A stretch of DNA of 64,000 bases, taken from positions 434,001 to 498,000 of the forward strand of contig PYIU01000002.1 of NCBI GenBank assembly GCA_003415625.1, in the 5' to 3' direction. A program made the position numbers and the translations under genes. Positions 1-12,580 of the stretch are shown piece by piece. The stretch is from Aquanectria penicillioides (lineage: Eukaryota; Ascomycota; Sordariomycetes; Hypocreales; Nectriaceae). The notes under the pieces were generated by a model. It was not told where the DNA came from. It did not search any database and saw only the letters and a program-made list of their open reading frames with translations. Every line of letters begins with the position of its first letter. The first letter of the stretch is position 1.

Positions 1-3000
1 CTTATATCTAAAAGAAACATACCTAATTGCTACTATAAAAATAGCAATTTTATAGAAACTAAAGCCATTATTATCTTTAGTAAAGACTAATATAAAGGCT
101 ATTAAGCTACTAATAAAAAGGTATAATAATATAAGGTCCTAATAGAGCCTAGCTAATCTCTACTAAAAATTAAAGTCCCTAACTCTAAAGAAACTATAAA
201 AGGTCTAAAGTTATATTAATAACTTCCACTATATTGCAAATAGCATTATTAAAGCTAGCAGTAAGCTCCTTAAGTACTAGAAAAAGATAAGGTTTATAAA
301 TAGCATTAAAAAGGTCTTTCTTAAGTGAAATACACTCTAATATAACTATAAGCAAAAGGGGAAATATTAATCTATCTATAAAATGCAAAAAGACCTTATT
401 AATAAAGCTAAAAGTCTATAGACTTCCTAAAAGAAGAGTAAAGACTTTAGCAATAAAAAAGGCATATAAATAAGTGCCTAATTAAATAAAAAGGATAACC
501 GTAAAAAAGATCCTAAAAGCGGCAAATGCTTTAACTATAACCAAAAAGGTTATATTGCAAAGAACTGCCTATCTCCACAAAAAGAAAGTAAAGGCAGTAA
601 GAATAGAAGGTTAAAAAAGAAAGATAATAGTAATAAAACCGCTAAAAAGACCAAAAAGACCGCCCTATACATAAAATCAAGTAAATAGAGTGCTAAAAAC
701 GCAAAGGAAGCTAAAGATAACTCTAATAACAATAATAATACCATTTTTATATACTGTAAAGGCTTAAAGGCAAGAAAGTTCTTTAGTAATGCTTTTATAA
801 GGTTATTAGCAAAAAAGGCAGCTATAGCAATAATTTTTAGTTTACTAAAACAGTAATTATATAATCCCCCTAATATTAATAATAATACTATACTAAAGGC
901 TAAAAGAAATAGCAATTTTATTACTATCTTAATATCTATAGAATTAAGCCTTATTAACCAAAAAGACTGCTAGCTCTAAGACTTAAGAGCCAATATACAC
1001 ACTATTAATAACTTTAAATAGTTTAAAGAAAACAAATAGTATAAACTTAATAAAATAATGCCAATTCTTATAGGTAGAGGCACTATATACCTTACGGCTA
1101 TAGGAATAGCAGTAATTATGCTATTTATAAAAGAAAAGAGAATAAGAACTATAATACTTAAAGATACAGTCCTTATTAAAGATTTCCTACTAAATATAAT
1201 CTCCAGTAAGAAAGTCTATCTCTTTAGCAGTTATATAATTAAAAATAAAATCTTTAATAGTAATAGTAAAATCTTTATAACCCTTAATATCCTTAATTAA
1301 GGGTTTTTGCTTAAAGCAATAGAAAGCATAATAAGCCACCACTTCACTCCTAAAATAATGCTAATATAGATAGAACAGTTTAAGGCAAGAATATAGCACT
1401 AAAGATTTACTTATATAAATCAAAAAGCCCTTAACTATACCTTTAAGGTTATAAAAGGTAGGCTTAATAATTATAAGCCACTTAATATACCCTATAAAGA
1501 TTGTAAGCTTACTAAAAGCATAAGGTTCTTACTAAAAACACTATAAAAGAGAGCAAATTGCATACTTAACCTCCTCTATATAGACCTTATAGAGCTAAGT
1601 CCATATATATATAATAGGAAAAGGTATCTTAAGCTTATAACTAATAATAAAAGCCATTACTTTTATAGCAATTTGCTTAAAAAGAAAAGCAATACTATTA
1701 CCTTAATAAAAAAAGATCTTTTAATATTTAAAACTATTATAACTTATAGTTTACCCTAAAAGATATAGTTTAATAGCAGTTATAAATTTATTAATAGAAA
1801 GGTTAATAAACTCCTCTTAAAAATAGAGATCCCTATAATTATTATACTGCTATATAGCTATAAATAGAATGGCTTTATTAAATAGGCAAACTATACAATC
1901 TAAAAAAAGGCAAGAAGTATAATAATAGCAATAAATATCCCTTTTAGACTATAGGGAGAGATTATCCTTACAATTATATACATTGCTAACATTATAGCAA
2001 TAAGGTCACTAAATTAAAAGACCCTTTATAAAATTTACTTTATAGATTTAATCCTAAAAAAGGAATATATACTAAATATTAAGCATCTATAGATTCTAGA
2101 GTTAAAGGCATTTATTTATATTAAATAAAAAAAGCGCAATAGATTTAAAAAGATACTGCCTTATAGTTAAAAAGAAATCCTTATAGGATTCTAAAGAACT
2201 AAAGTATATAGGATTTAAAACCCTAAAATAAAGAAAGTTATTATAATAATGCATATAGTATTCTATAAGCCCATTCCACTGCCTATAGCAAAAAGTAAAG
2301 AGATTATTTAATTACAGCTAAAAGGAGCATTTAATAACTCCAAAAGATACCTTATAACGCCAATAATAGCTATAAAAAAGCAGATTTTAGCTGCCTGCAC
2401 TAACACTAATCTAGCTACAGTCTATAATGCCCTTAACTAGCTAAACGCCAACCTTTAGAGAGAGGCATTCTTTAAGGAAATTTATGCCCTTATTAATAAA
2501 GGCATACTTAAATTCATCCTAAAAAGAGAGTTACTAAAGGGCAAAAGACTACTTACAGTAAAGTAAGTAAATTAATACAAAAGAGATAAAAATAGCATAA
2601 TAGTCATATATAAAGCTCAACTTATAGCATATAGCTTTATATAAAAAGAAGGCATTAATTACTAAAAGACCTTCTTTTTAACTGCAAAAGCCAACTCCTA
2701 AAGGATACTGCTTGTTTATACTATATAGACCGAAAAGAAGCTATTATAAAACAATATAATTATAGTATACTTAAATAAAAAGCTAAAAAAAGATATTTAT
2801 ATTATAACCTTCCCTTTACTTAATAAGTTCTTTAAGGATCCAAAATATAAATACTTAACTAAAAAAGTAAGCTATAAATAAGGCATTAAATACATTATAT
2901 AATTGCTTATAGCCCTATATAGCCTTAAGTAAAGTGCCTAGCAATAGCAAAAGAAACTAAAGAAGATATTTAATAAGTTAGGCCTTAAAAGGCTATAAAG

Positions 3001-4360
3001 CAATACTATAGTCTATATAAATTAAATAAGGGAGATTATTATAGCTATATATATAAATAATATACTTATAATTACTAATAATAATAAAAATATAAATACC
3101 TTTATTAATAAATTTATATAGGAAGTAAAGATAAAGTCGCTTGGATTTTTTAAGCTCTTCCTAAATATAGCTATTATAGCAAAAGAAAATAAATTGCTTA
3201 TACTATTATAAAGAGACTATATAACAAGCATCCTTAAGCAATTTAAATACTTTAATTGTAAAGCTATAAATATATTAATAGAAATAAAAACCTATTACTT
3301 AATTAAGGCAACTAATATTTTTAGTATAGAGGCTATTAGTAAAAAATATATATTAATAGTAGGAAAAGTTAACTATTTCTTATAGTAAAGCCAGCCTAAT
3401 CTAACCTTTATATATAGTCTTTAGGCACACTTCCTAAATAGCCTAAATAAGCAATAACTTAAGGCTACAAAAAGAATACTGCAATATATTAAAAAGAGCC
3501 TTAATTACTCTATTTATTATTATTGCCTTAAGAAAGAGTTATATAGCAATCTATTTAATCTCTATAGCTACTATAATTTTAATTATACTAGCTGCCTAAA
3601 AATAGCATAATTAACTAAAGGATATATATTCCTTATAAATAAAGGCCTAATTATATAGTTTAGTAAGTATTAAAAAACTATAGTAAAATCCTTAATAAAA
3701 GCTAAATACTATATATTAATAAAGGTAGTATTATAAGTTATATAGATAAAGAGCTTTATAGAAAAACTTAATAGCTTACTAACCGCCTTAATAGTAATCT
3801 TTATAAATAATTAAAGTGCTATAAAGCTAATATATAACCCTAAATTCTATGCCTATATAAAGTATATTTAAATGTAATATTACTTTATAAAAGAGGCTAT
3901 TAAGAATAGTATAGTTAAACTATAATATATCCCTTCCGCTAAAAATATTGCCAATATACTTATAAAGCTATTAATAGGCCTATTGCATTGCTCTTTTATT
4001 AATGCCTTAAGATTAAGGCTAAAATTAAAGGAGGTGCTATACTAAAAACACTAAGGCAAGCGCAAATAGCACCTATAAGAGCTTATAGCAATGCCCTTAA
4101 CTGCAGCAAAAAAGTCCTACTTAAGCAAATAATCGCCCTAGCAATAAGAAAAGAACAACTCTATAATCACACAAAGAATATATACATAAAGAAGGTTAGA
4201 ATAGCCTTATAATAGCACCTAAAGATAAGCCCCCAATTAGGCTTAAAGAGAGTATTAATAGATATAGCGGCCGGGCAAAGGTAGTTATTGCTATAGATAT
4301 AGCAGCCGGCCATAAGCCGATTTTGGGGCCTTATGGGCCTAGGTCTTAAGGCCATATATC
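1..4360 (+). mobile_element. RIP-degraded Ty1/Copia-type LTR retrotransposon (partial, runs off left edge)
   Basis: This is an extremely AT-rich block with no long open frame, yet a copia polyprotein can be read through in order on the plus strand. At 528-569 a decayed gag zinc knuckle reads CFNYNQKGYIAKNC, where a Cys and the His have become Tyr. At about 1592-1755 there is an integrase core (YNRKRYLKLITNNKSHY-like, with Asp changed to Asn). At 2555-2683 there is the start of the reverse transcriptase (YKAQLIAYSFI*KEGINY), with Trp and Gln codons turned into stops. At 3050-3061 the YVDD box has become YINN, and at about 3690 there is an RNase H-like stretch. The changes are C-to-T and G-to-A with strong TpA enrichment, as expected of repeat-induced point mutation. 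LTR boundaries were not identified. The element is non-functional. Confidence 0.85.
4261..4311. repeat. Imperfect direct repeat at the right edge of the AT-rich block
   Basis: A 16-base motif at 4261-4276 (gatatagcggccgggc) recurs with two changes at 4296-4311. It is unusually GC-rich for its surroundings and lies where the AT-rich element gives way to normal sequence, so it could be a remnant of the element's terminus. Confidence 0.4.
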
Positions 4361-4796
4361 CTTATAAGGGAATCCCTGTACTGTAAATAGGTGACTGCAT
4401 TTTGCGACTACTATCTAGCTGTTCTTTATGAATCTTAATTGATCTAGACCGACTTGCTGTGCATATTGCCCGCTGTGACTGTCCCTGTGTGTGCCTGTAT
4501 ATTGTTTACAAAACCTATCTCCTATCCTTCCGATTGGCATGACACATAATTATTGCAATTTGGTGAGAAGGTTAAGCCCAAATTCTAATTCTTAGATTAG
4601 GTGGACGGACTGGGAAGTTATTACAGTAACACATGCTACGACAATCACAGTCATGCTTACAATCTGTTACAAATGGCAAACTAATTATGACTTGGGAGAG
4701 GTATGGTATAAGCCACCATAAAGAATGATTGTTTGTCTTTATGTATGCTGTAATATCCTTGAACTATTGTGCTGATCGACGTCGTAAACGGCATGT
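4361..4796. other. Intergenic, no gene seen
   Basis: Base composition returns to normal here. No coding frame, RNA gene or repeat was recognised between the retroelement remnant and the 3' end of the GH43-type gene. Confidence 0.6.
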
Positions 4797-7471
4797 TCAA
4801 GTACTTCCATAGACGCTCATTTCATACAGGCCCGCTTCCCACGTGGCCGACTGACCATGAGCTACATCCCAGACACTGGAGACGTTGAGTTGCACATAGC
4901 GGTATTTCCCTGTAATCAGATGTGATTTGAAGCCTGGTAAGATGTTGGCCGTGTTGTTGACAATGTTGGTCCAAGTCACATTGTCGTTGCTCCCACTGAG
5001 AATGTATCGCTCGACGGCATCAGACCCTGAGACGCTGCGAAACGAAAGACCGATCCACGACAAGTTGTGCGAACTTTCAAGATCTACCCGCCAGAAGTAA
5101 GGCACTGTCGAAGGGAGGTAGTACTGAGCGATGGCATCATAAGCGCTGACATCATAGTTGACGCCGTCATTGGCAACAGCTGCGCTAAAGTTGTATGTGC
5201 CAGCTGCCAATTGCGCCGCAGTGAGTGCTGTTGCCGTAGTCGCGGCTACAGGTTTATTCAGAGAGAGGAGCTTCCATGAAGGCTCTCGGATGATCCCTTT
5301 AGCAACGTCTATTGCGAGTTCAGGCTCAAACTTCAGTGTCATATTTCCACTCCCAACAACTCCATTCTCCCCTGCAGTGTCATCATCAACATAGAGGGCC
5401 ATAAAGACATATGAGGACTGCGTGGTGTCACTCGCGTTGTAGCGGTCTCCTATGTAAACATAAGTGGGTTTCTTGTCCGTCCCAATGTTCTGGATCCATG
5501 TGGGTTGACTACCAAAAGTGCTGGCGTCACCAACGGGTGCTAGTGAGGACCACTCGGAAGTGCCGTTGCGATAGCCAGTCTTGCTGTCACGAGGCAGCGA
5601 GAACCCAGAAGTGAAGCTAGCGGTGCGCTTGTATTGACCTTGGTTGGCATACCATCCGCTCTGGCCAGAAGACATTAGATACACAAACTTGCCTGAAGCA
5701 CCTCCATGTCGGATGAGTGCATACGCTTCACGTGAAACGTCTACAAATACGTCGTATTCTTTCTCCGGCATAACATCGGTGAGATCATCTGTAAGCTGCC
5801 AGATCCGGCTGTAGATGTTATCCGTTGCGGTAACAAGGTAGTGGTTTCCAGATTTAGGGTCTTGCCAGATTGTCATATCCCGAGACCCATAGCCGAGGTT
5901 GTCACCCTGCATGGGGGGATTGGGGTCGAGGCCATCGAGTGTGTAATAGCAGTTGGTCCGGTAGGATGGGCTATATACTCTGATACCCCCAGTTGCAAAT
6001 GCACTAGAATCTGTGGTGTATGTTCCTGACGGTAAGTTGATGATTGGCGTGAAAATTGGAACATCAGAGGAGTTTGATGCAACTTCGTAGGTTTGGGTCA
6101 CGACATTGGTGACTTGGTTATCTTTGGCCGCGATCGCCTTCACCACAAGGCGGGTCCCCGCATCCCCGGACACGGTAATTCGAGTTCCAGTTACGTATTT
6201 TGATGCGGAATTAACCTCAGGATCTGATCCATCAGTGGTGTAGTAAAGTATGGCATCCGTGGTAGATACTGTGATGAAGGCTGCGTCACCGCTGTTCATC
6301 AAGACAACAGAGGACGACTTGGACTCATTTAGCGTTGGGCCTATGACTGGTTTCACCAACTGGGTTCGCTCATCGTTGGAGGTGCCAATATTAAACACTG
6401 TCGTAGCCACGGCTGAGCGATTTTTGGTTGCGTATCGTACAATGTATGACGATGCCGAAACACTATAGTCATTCACGTACTGATTGTAAAGTGACGCATT
6501 CCATGCCGTCATTTCCACAGCCATGGCCTTGAGAGTTGTATTGAATCGCATATTGGTAAATGTTGCTGCACCATAGCTGGATGCCGCCACGTATGTCGGG
6601 TAGTATGGACTGGAGGTAGTGGGGGTGCCATATTGAGTGATGGTTGGTGGGTAGCTGGGTTGGACTGGCAGATATGGATGCGAGTCATCACCTGTCGCCT
6701 TAGCAGATGTACCAAAGTCAAGTCTGAGTCCCCCGACACGATCACCCATCGCAGTGGATGCGTTGTTTCCAAAGCCGGGTCGCCGATGCCCTTTGGAGGT
6801 TATGGTGTATGGCCCTTCGATTTTGTTGGCGGTGGCAACGATGACCTCGGATGGCGCATACGAGCTTAACAGTTCCCAATGCTAGATTCGATGATAAGTC
6901 CATCTTGCCCCTATGATGCGGAACACGACTTACCGCCCATATTACATAATTGCCAGTTGCCTTGGACTTGATAAGCTTGGGACGTTCCACCCGGCTGTAT
7001 GATAAGGGTTGGTTCCCTTTGGTGTCTTTGGTATACACGGTAATTACAACAGCGACTTTTTCCCAATTGAGCATATCCTTTGACTTGTACAGACTAGTCA
7101 TGTATCAGATGCTGCAAAATTCATATACCCCAATCGGAAGCGTACTTGACCAAGGCACTGCTTGCTGGACTAGGGGCGGCTTGCCCAACCCAGTAGTAAG
7201 TTTTGCCCTCCTTGTAGATGTTTCCACCCCATGCCTTGATTGCTTCTCCGTTAGAATCATACCAGTCTTGGCCATTTGGTACTGCACTGTACGCCTTGAC
7301 GTCTCTTGCCGCAATTTTTTCGTCTGGCGCATTTCGAACGGAACTTGGAAATTTAGTCAAGAATGGAGCATGGTGCGTTTCTGGGGGCCGAGGTAAAAGT
7401 GCAGCGACTGGGAGGTCCCCAAACAGAGCCACTGTAATTGAAACAACTAGGGTAAATAAAAGTGTTCGCAT
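4797..7471 (-). CDS. Secreted GH43-type glycosidase (exo-beta-1,3-galactanase-like) with chitobiase-C-like inserts and a C-terminal discoidin-like module
   Basis: Three exons (7471-7146, 7093-6934, 6881-4797) join in frame to about 856 residues. Both introns are 52 nt with GT..AG ends. The N-terminus is a signal peptide (MRTLLFTLVVSITVALFG). The first propeller blades carry WYDSNGEAIKAWGGNIY, LYKSKDMLNW, ERPKLI and NYVIWAHW, which resemble GH43 subfamily 24 galactanases. The frame then runs through two chitobiase/hexosaminidase C-terminal-like modules (YYTTDGSDP and YYTLDGLDP signatures, roughly residues 280-430). It returns to a GH43-like blade at YGSRDMTIWQDPKSGNHYL. The last 150 residues look like an F5/8 type C (discoidin) carbohydrate-binding fold. 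The likely role is extracellular attack on plant arabinogalactan side chains or backbone; substrate is inferred. The first intron uses donor GTACGC; an alternative donor nearby does not keep frame. Confidence 0.75.
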
Positions 7472-8364
7472 GATGCTGGCAGTTTGGGAACCCTGAAAGC
7501 TCTTGGGTAAATGTTCACCAGATAGACGTTTGTGGATCCAAGGATCGATCTCTAGAAATGCAACCCTTCCCTCGAGGACATGGCTTTATTTGAATGCGAA
7601 GCTAAGCTAAACCTGTCAATGATTCTGGTATATTTTCCGGCTGAATGGTATTCGGATTTGGTCCGGTATACTCGATTATGCTGTGGATCTTTCACACCTC
7701 GATCCCCAGATTGGGATCCCCGGAACATTGCGCTCCTAAAGCCCCCAGAGTAGAAAGGCGTGGTGTGAAGCCTCAGCTGACACGGGACAACGGGCAGCGG
7801 GTTATTAGTTGCTCGGTCCGAAGCGGGCCGTGAGATGTCGTAGACGCGCCAATTAACATCGAGGTAGACGGGCATGAGGGCCCGACGATTACCCCGAGGC
7901 CGAACAGAGACTGACGAATGCTCTCGTTTTGGGCATCTCTGAACGGGGCTATCGATTAGGTTTGTCACACAATTTAGGCCAGTAGACCGCCGTACGGTCT
8001 AGTGCTGCGAGTTTGCTAGCGTGATCATCCAAGTTTAGGGTGGTGTTTACACCTGGACCATTGGGATTCGTCCTTGTACTACCCTATTGGACTCTTTTGC
8101 AGAATTCTCCACTGTCCTATCCCCCAGAAGAACAATTTACCAGCTGGCTATGTGCTGATTTGAACCTTAGATACAACCCACTTGGACCGAGTTTTAGTTT
8201 CTTAAGCTGAGGTCACGATGACGATGTTACCTAAAGCGCTTTGGTTCCTGATAGATCGTCTCGTCGTACTTCTCAAATATGTGTCCCATATTGACTGTAA
8301 TCCTAAGATAAAATCATGGAATAGAGCGGTCACTGCTAGGCCGTATGAAATGCGAAGAGCTGTC
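7472..8364. other. Intergenic, no gene seen
   Basis: Only short open frames without family resemblance are present. The first part should hold the promoter of the glycosidase gene to its left. No specific element was identified. Confidence 0.5.
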
Positions 8365-9990
8365 CTAAATCAGGTACTTGATAAACAAAGCCCAAGCGCC
8401 CACAACGATGGAGAATAGGAGACCAAAAGTGACAAAAGTGACCCATCGCTTCGGCTTTCTGCTCGTCAGGGGATCTGAGTCGTTGTCGACAACCATCGAC
8501 TCCCCTGCCTCTCTTTGTCGTAGAGTGAGTGTCATACCTTTTCCAAGGAATCGATAGTCAATGAAGATGTAAAACAGCTCAAGAGCAAATGCGCAGGCCT
8601 TGAGTCCGATTTGAAGAGGCAACACTTTATCATACCCCTTGTCTTCAGTTTGATCTTGTAATACCCCCAACACTACATCCATCTAGCCTCTAGTTAGCAA
8701 GTAGCCTCGCATCACAACGACAGAGTGACCTACAATGGTTGAGCCAGAGTTGTTGAATGCTCTCCAGACGCCAAATGCAGTCCTGATCATGCCCTGGTCC
8801 ATAACCAATAGTGGAATGCAAATTTGTAGGGGCATGGCATTTATTACCCCAGCCAAGCTGAAAAAAAAAAGAGCCACAGTTGGATGAACATCTGTGAAGC
8901 CGAGGATTGAACAAGCGATGATCCAGAGGATTGGCGCCGTTGCCACATAATGAAATCGATGGCTGTACCTACTAATCGCTACGCTAACAGCTGGGCTAAG
9001 CACAATTGGAAGAATCTTTTGTGCCGTGGATAGGTATCCAGCTACATCTTCAGTGTAGCCCCTCATGCGAATCATGTCAGCAGAACTGGTACTGAAGCCT
9101 CCAGAAACACCGCTTTGTAGTAGCTGCGTGGCTGGTAACATCAAATATGCCCAAGGAAGACAGAACATGATGTTCCAGGAGAACTTGCGTCAGTTTCCAA
9201 CGTGCTTTTCCATGAGGGCTTGTTCACGCCGAGATGTAAGCTTGAATTTCGCCGGGACAACGAATCTCTCGAACCAAATGTATACGATGTTGATTATCAA
9301 CGAAAGTATGCAGAAGAAGATTGGGATCCAAAGCATCCAGCCATATCATCCCGTGTCGTCACGGATAAGAATGGCTACCATGCCTGAGACGAGACTGACG
9401 GTGTTGGCAATCGCATTCTCCAGCCCGAACGCCATGGCTAGCCCCGAAGCACCAAACCAATGGTAGAAAAATTGATTGTTTCTGTTAGTCAAAAACCTAG
9501 AACAGAGGAAAGGAAAACACGCCTTTTGGGTCGCGGAGTCAAGCACGGCAACACCGAATCCCATCAGAATATTGCCAGAAACCAAGGCTCTCCACAAGTC
9601 CATCTGCACACCTACAGCAGCAATTACAGAACCGACCAGAATGATGCTAGTGCAACAAACGGTAACAATGTTCGGGCCCCACCAATCAAGTATCAGTCCT
9701 CCTAGAATGGGCTCCTAGAATGGAGAAGGCTGTGTTAACGAAAGCATCGGCGCTGCTAATGACTCCGAACTGGGCGTTGTTGATGCCGAGTTCGTTACGC
9801 AGCGTGTTCTTTAGTGGACCAAGTGCTGCTCCTGTCCATGTTTGACCTATGGGAAGGCAAACGACACAAAGCAGGGCAATCTATTTGTAGGACCACGGAA
9901 TTCGGAGCTCATCAGTTGTTCCATCCTGTGAATTCTAGTCTGGCGAATGGTCTGATGCCTCTTGTATTATTGGACTAGGCAGTGCCTGCC
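8365..9990 (-). pseudogene. Broken major facilitator superfamily transporter
   Basis: An MFS protein can be followed in order on the minus strand: IPWSYK, a GQTWTGAALGPLKNTL segment, LILDWWGPN, YGWMLWIPIFF, the SSADMIRMRGYTEDVAGYL stretch and a C-terminal helix ending FIKYLI. One normal 51-nt intron is still recognisable (8733-8683). The frame is broken several times: a TAG replaces a probable Trp at 9883-9881, a 13-bp tandem duplication at 9699-9724 shifts the frame, and in-frame TGA codons follow the IRDDTG motif near 9346 and interrupt HVGN/RKFSW near 9190. The start is uncertain, because a further in-frame TAG lies near 9936. It is almost certainly non-functional. A multi-intron reading was considered but the stops sit inside conserved membrane segments. 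Confidence 0.75.
9699..9724. repeat. 13-bp tandem duplication causing a frameshift in the MFS pseudogene
   Basis: The unit ctcctagaatggg at 9699-9711 is followed directly by ctcctagaatgga at 9712-9724. Removing one copy restores the frame between the segment ending AFVNTAFSILG and the segment LILDWWGP of the transporter. This looks like a replication-slippage duplication. Confidence 0.75.
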
Positions 9991-11491
9991 TTTTCCATGA
10001 AAGGTGAAGGATTCTCTGCAGGCGATGATCTGTCCATTTTCGGTAGAGGCTTTCGTCTGAGCAGAAAAAGTTGCGTCAATGGCCCTAATGCCCTTAATAG
10101 AGGCCCAAGTGTCTAGTCTTATACGAAATCACAGATTTTCAACACCATGAACACAGGATCCTCGTTTTTCTCTACATCCCACGTTCAATCAACAAATTGA
10201 GCAATTTTCATTAATATCTAGCTTAATTCATCTTATCAGATGAAAAATTTGTCTCCACAAAGATGGTGGTCTAAAAGGCATCATCAGATTATCAACATTT
10301 GTACATTTCACAGCCCCCGGCCCAGATGCTAGCTTGTGATGATGTGGATCTGCTTCGGCCGACCTGTCGCATTATTTCCGAAAGGGCCTATAGTCTGGGT
10401 GCAACTGTGCTTGCCAAATAATCAGGCTATTCGAAATTCAATGATATGATCACATCAAGGTGATTATACACGGATGCCATGAAGAGCGCATTTGTCTCAG
10501 TGAGCTAATCCTGGCTCTGGCAAATGGCCATGGTCAAAATGATGGAAGTCCTAACAAGGGAAACCGTAGCTCACAGATAATCCTCACTAGTGCGTACTGG
10601 CCAGGCCTTGGCGGCATCATCTGGGAGAAGAATTTCACTGATGTGGAGACTCACACTCCGTCAAGTCCACAAAAGTCATCCTTACCAACCCGTGCCGCAT
10701 GAACTGAAACCAGTTTGAGTTAGTTGGCCGCTCTGATTTGGGATGGACATTACATACAGCTTGTTCGGAACACTCAACCGTAGAATCATATTTGGATGGG
10801 CCCAACGATTTCCTTGAGAGCAAACGTTTTCTGTGTGGAGAATGTAGTTGAGTTGAGCAGTAAGTCAGTATGTGACAGTCGTGTTACTATGTTTCAGTTG
10901 TCACAATACAGCTCTGCTGCCTGCACAAACATCCATTCTTGGGGGTCAGAATATTTGCGTAGTACCCATCAATGAAGCCTTGGCAGACTCATCTCATTGC
11001 GAATCATATTCAAACAATATTAACGCCTCATTGACAAAAATGACTTGGTAGATGCAGGGAATGCCAATGAAGAGACGCACATATTCGAGGTGGTGCGTGG
11101 TAGAAGGGGTTACGAAGAAATAAAGGAAATAGAAAAAGAATCAATAATCAATCGGGAGTCTGACGAGTCGGGTAAATCTCTCAGCTGCCTTTGTCTGGAG
11201 CGGCGAGATGTTGGATCACAACAGGCTCGCAACGTTTTGAATGGACTAGCATAGCGTGAGCTCAGGATTGAGGCCTAACTTGGTGATGAAAGACCTAGAA
11301 AGGAGCACTTATTTGAAATCTAGAATAATTTGGTGGCCGATTGGTCGCCGGAGCCGCCTCTACTGTTATGTCCATTCTCCACCGGGATCGAGTCGGCAGG
11401 CCTTAGTTTCCCATTCCGTCAGTCGACTGAGCCAGCAGAAAATGTGTGAGCTCAAGGCATCCGAGTCTGTCATTGACTATGAACTGCTAGC
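9991..11491. other. Gene-poor stretch, no supported gene
   Basis: Short open frames occur on both strands (for example 10460-10702 plus and 11045-11254 plus) but none has a recognisable motif, convincing splice partner or membrane/secretion signal. The left end may include the promoter of the broken transporter. Confidence 0.5.
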
Positions 11492-12580
11492 TTAACCAGT
11501 TCCAGACACAAACACGATGAGCACGGTAGCGTATCTGAAAGAGATATATCGGTTAAATGAAGCCTTTGGTTTCTCAGTGGAAATAAGTTGAACCTACGTT
11601 GTCCCAGCTACCATTAACTCCAAAGTCTTCGAAGTCGTTATTTCAGATAGTATGAATAAATATGAGATTGTGAACATTATGACAATAAATATCCGAACAC
11701 CATTAGCATTGATGAGATTGCAAATGACGATGGGAAGTAATAGGAGAATTGTCAATAAGAATAGCAACAACACTCGGGCGATTCGTTTTATTAGAGGTCC
11801 AGAATGAATGCACACGTTTGCATCCAATGATAAACTATGAGCTCTATTCTATTCGGCCGTTAGGATATTGAGGAATTCTGGGCATATTTCTGCTCATACC
11901 TCTCGAAATCTGCGGGAAAAGCGGAGGAGGACATCTTCTACCCAGGTTTCGAATTTCATGGTTGCGTCATCCTCTATTGCGGCTAGAGAGAATAGCTCCC
12001 GGTGGTGAGTGAGATATATTCTCTCTTGACTAACAAGACAGCCGTTGCCATCTAACCAATTTCGTAAACTATGGATGTCTCTTGGCTGAGCTGAACTCAG
12101 ACTGAATACTTCATGGGTTCTCTTGGAAAAGTGATCTATCTTATTAGAATTGAACAAAATAGCAGTCTGGGTAGCGCATCATTTATTATGTACCATAGTC
12201 AGCGAGAGCGTCATCAATTTCTCTCAAAACAGCTCTTCGATCCAGGTTCTGGTCACATCTGCTCTTCGCATGGAAAAGAGGACAACCTTCGGATTGATCA
12301 ATTTCCGCGAGCTTCTCTTCAAGGATAGATAGTCTGTCCTGTTTCAACAAAAGCAATCGAGCCCGGAGCTGGTCAAAGCGCCGAAAAATAAAAAAGCCAT
12401 CATGGGATGAGATGAGGCTCGTGAAGCGGGGATATCCAGATCTGTGATCCTCAACTGTGTAATCTTAGCCTGCAGATCATCAAGTACTCAATCGTACACA
12501 CTCTTCTTAAGGCTTTCCTCATCATCGATGCTTGAGACTGATTCCTTCCACATTGGAAGGCATGACCTTAACGACGCCAT
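11492..12580 (-). CDS. DUF6594 fungal membrane protein, five exons
   Basis: Exons 12580-12502, 12454-12194, 12135-11900, 11848-11598 and 11534-11492 join in frame to 289 residues. All four introns (47-63 nt) have GT..AG ends. The protein shows the family layout: a GYPRFTSLISSHDGFFIFRRF block near residue 30, then a coiled-coil-like RLLLLKQDRLSILEEKLAEI. Next comes DIHSLRNWLDGNGC with HHRELFSL, then IHSGPLIKR. The C-terminus has three hydrophobic helices ending YATVLIVFVSGTG. No function is established for the family. The first donor (GTGTGT) and the third acceptor are the least certain joins. The gene is intact although pseudogenes lie on both sides. Confidence 0.8.

Noticed and set aside
194..915. 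Minus-strand hydrophobic frames in the AT-rich block
   Set aside because: Leu/Ile/Phe-rich translations are a by-product of AT-rich RIP sequence; the copia polyprotein reads on the other strand.
7552..7968. Open frame of 138 codons on the minus strand
   Set aside because: Basic, low-complexity composition with no motif, signal or splice partner; probably chance.
10460..10702. Short plus-strand frame in the gene-poor region
   Set aside because: No domain, no codon-use support and no neighbouring exon.
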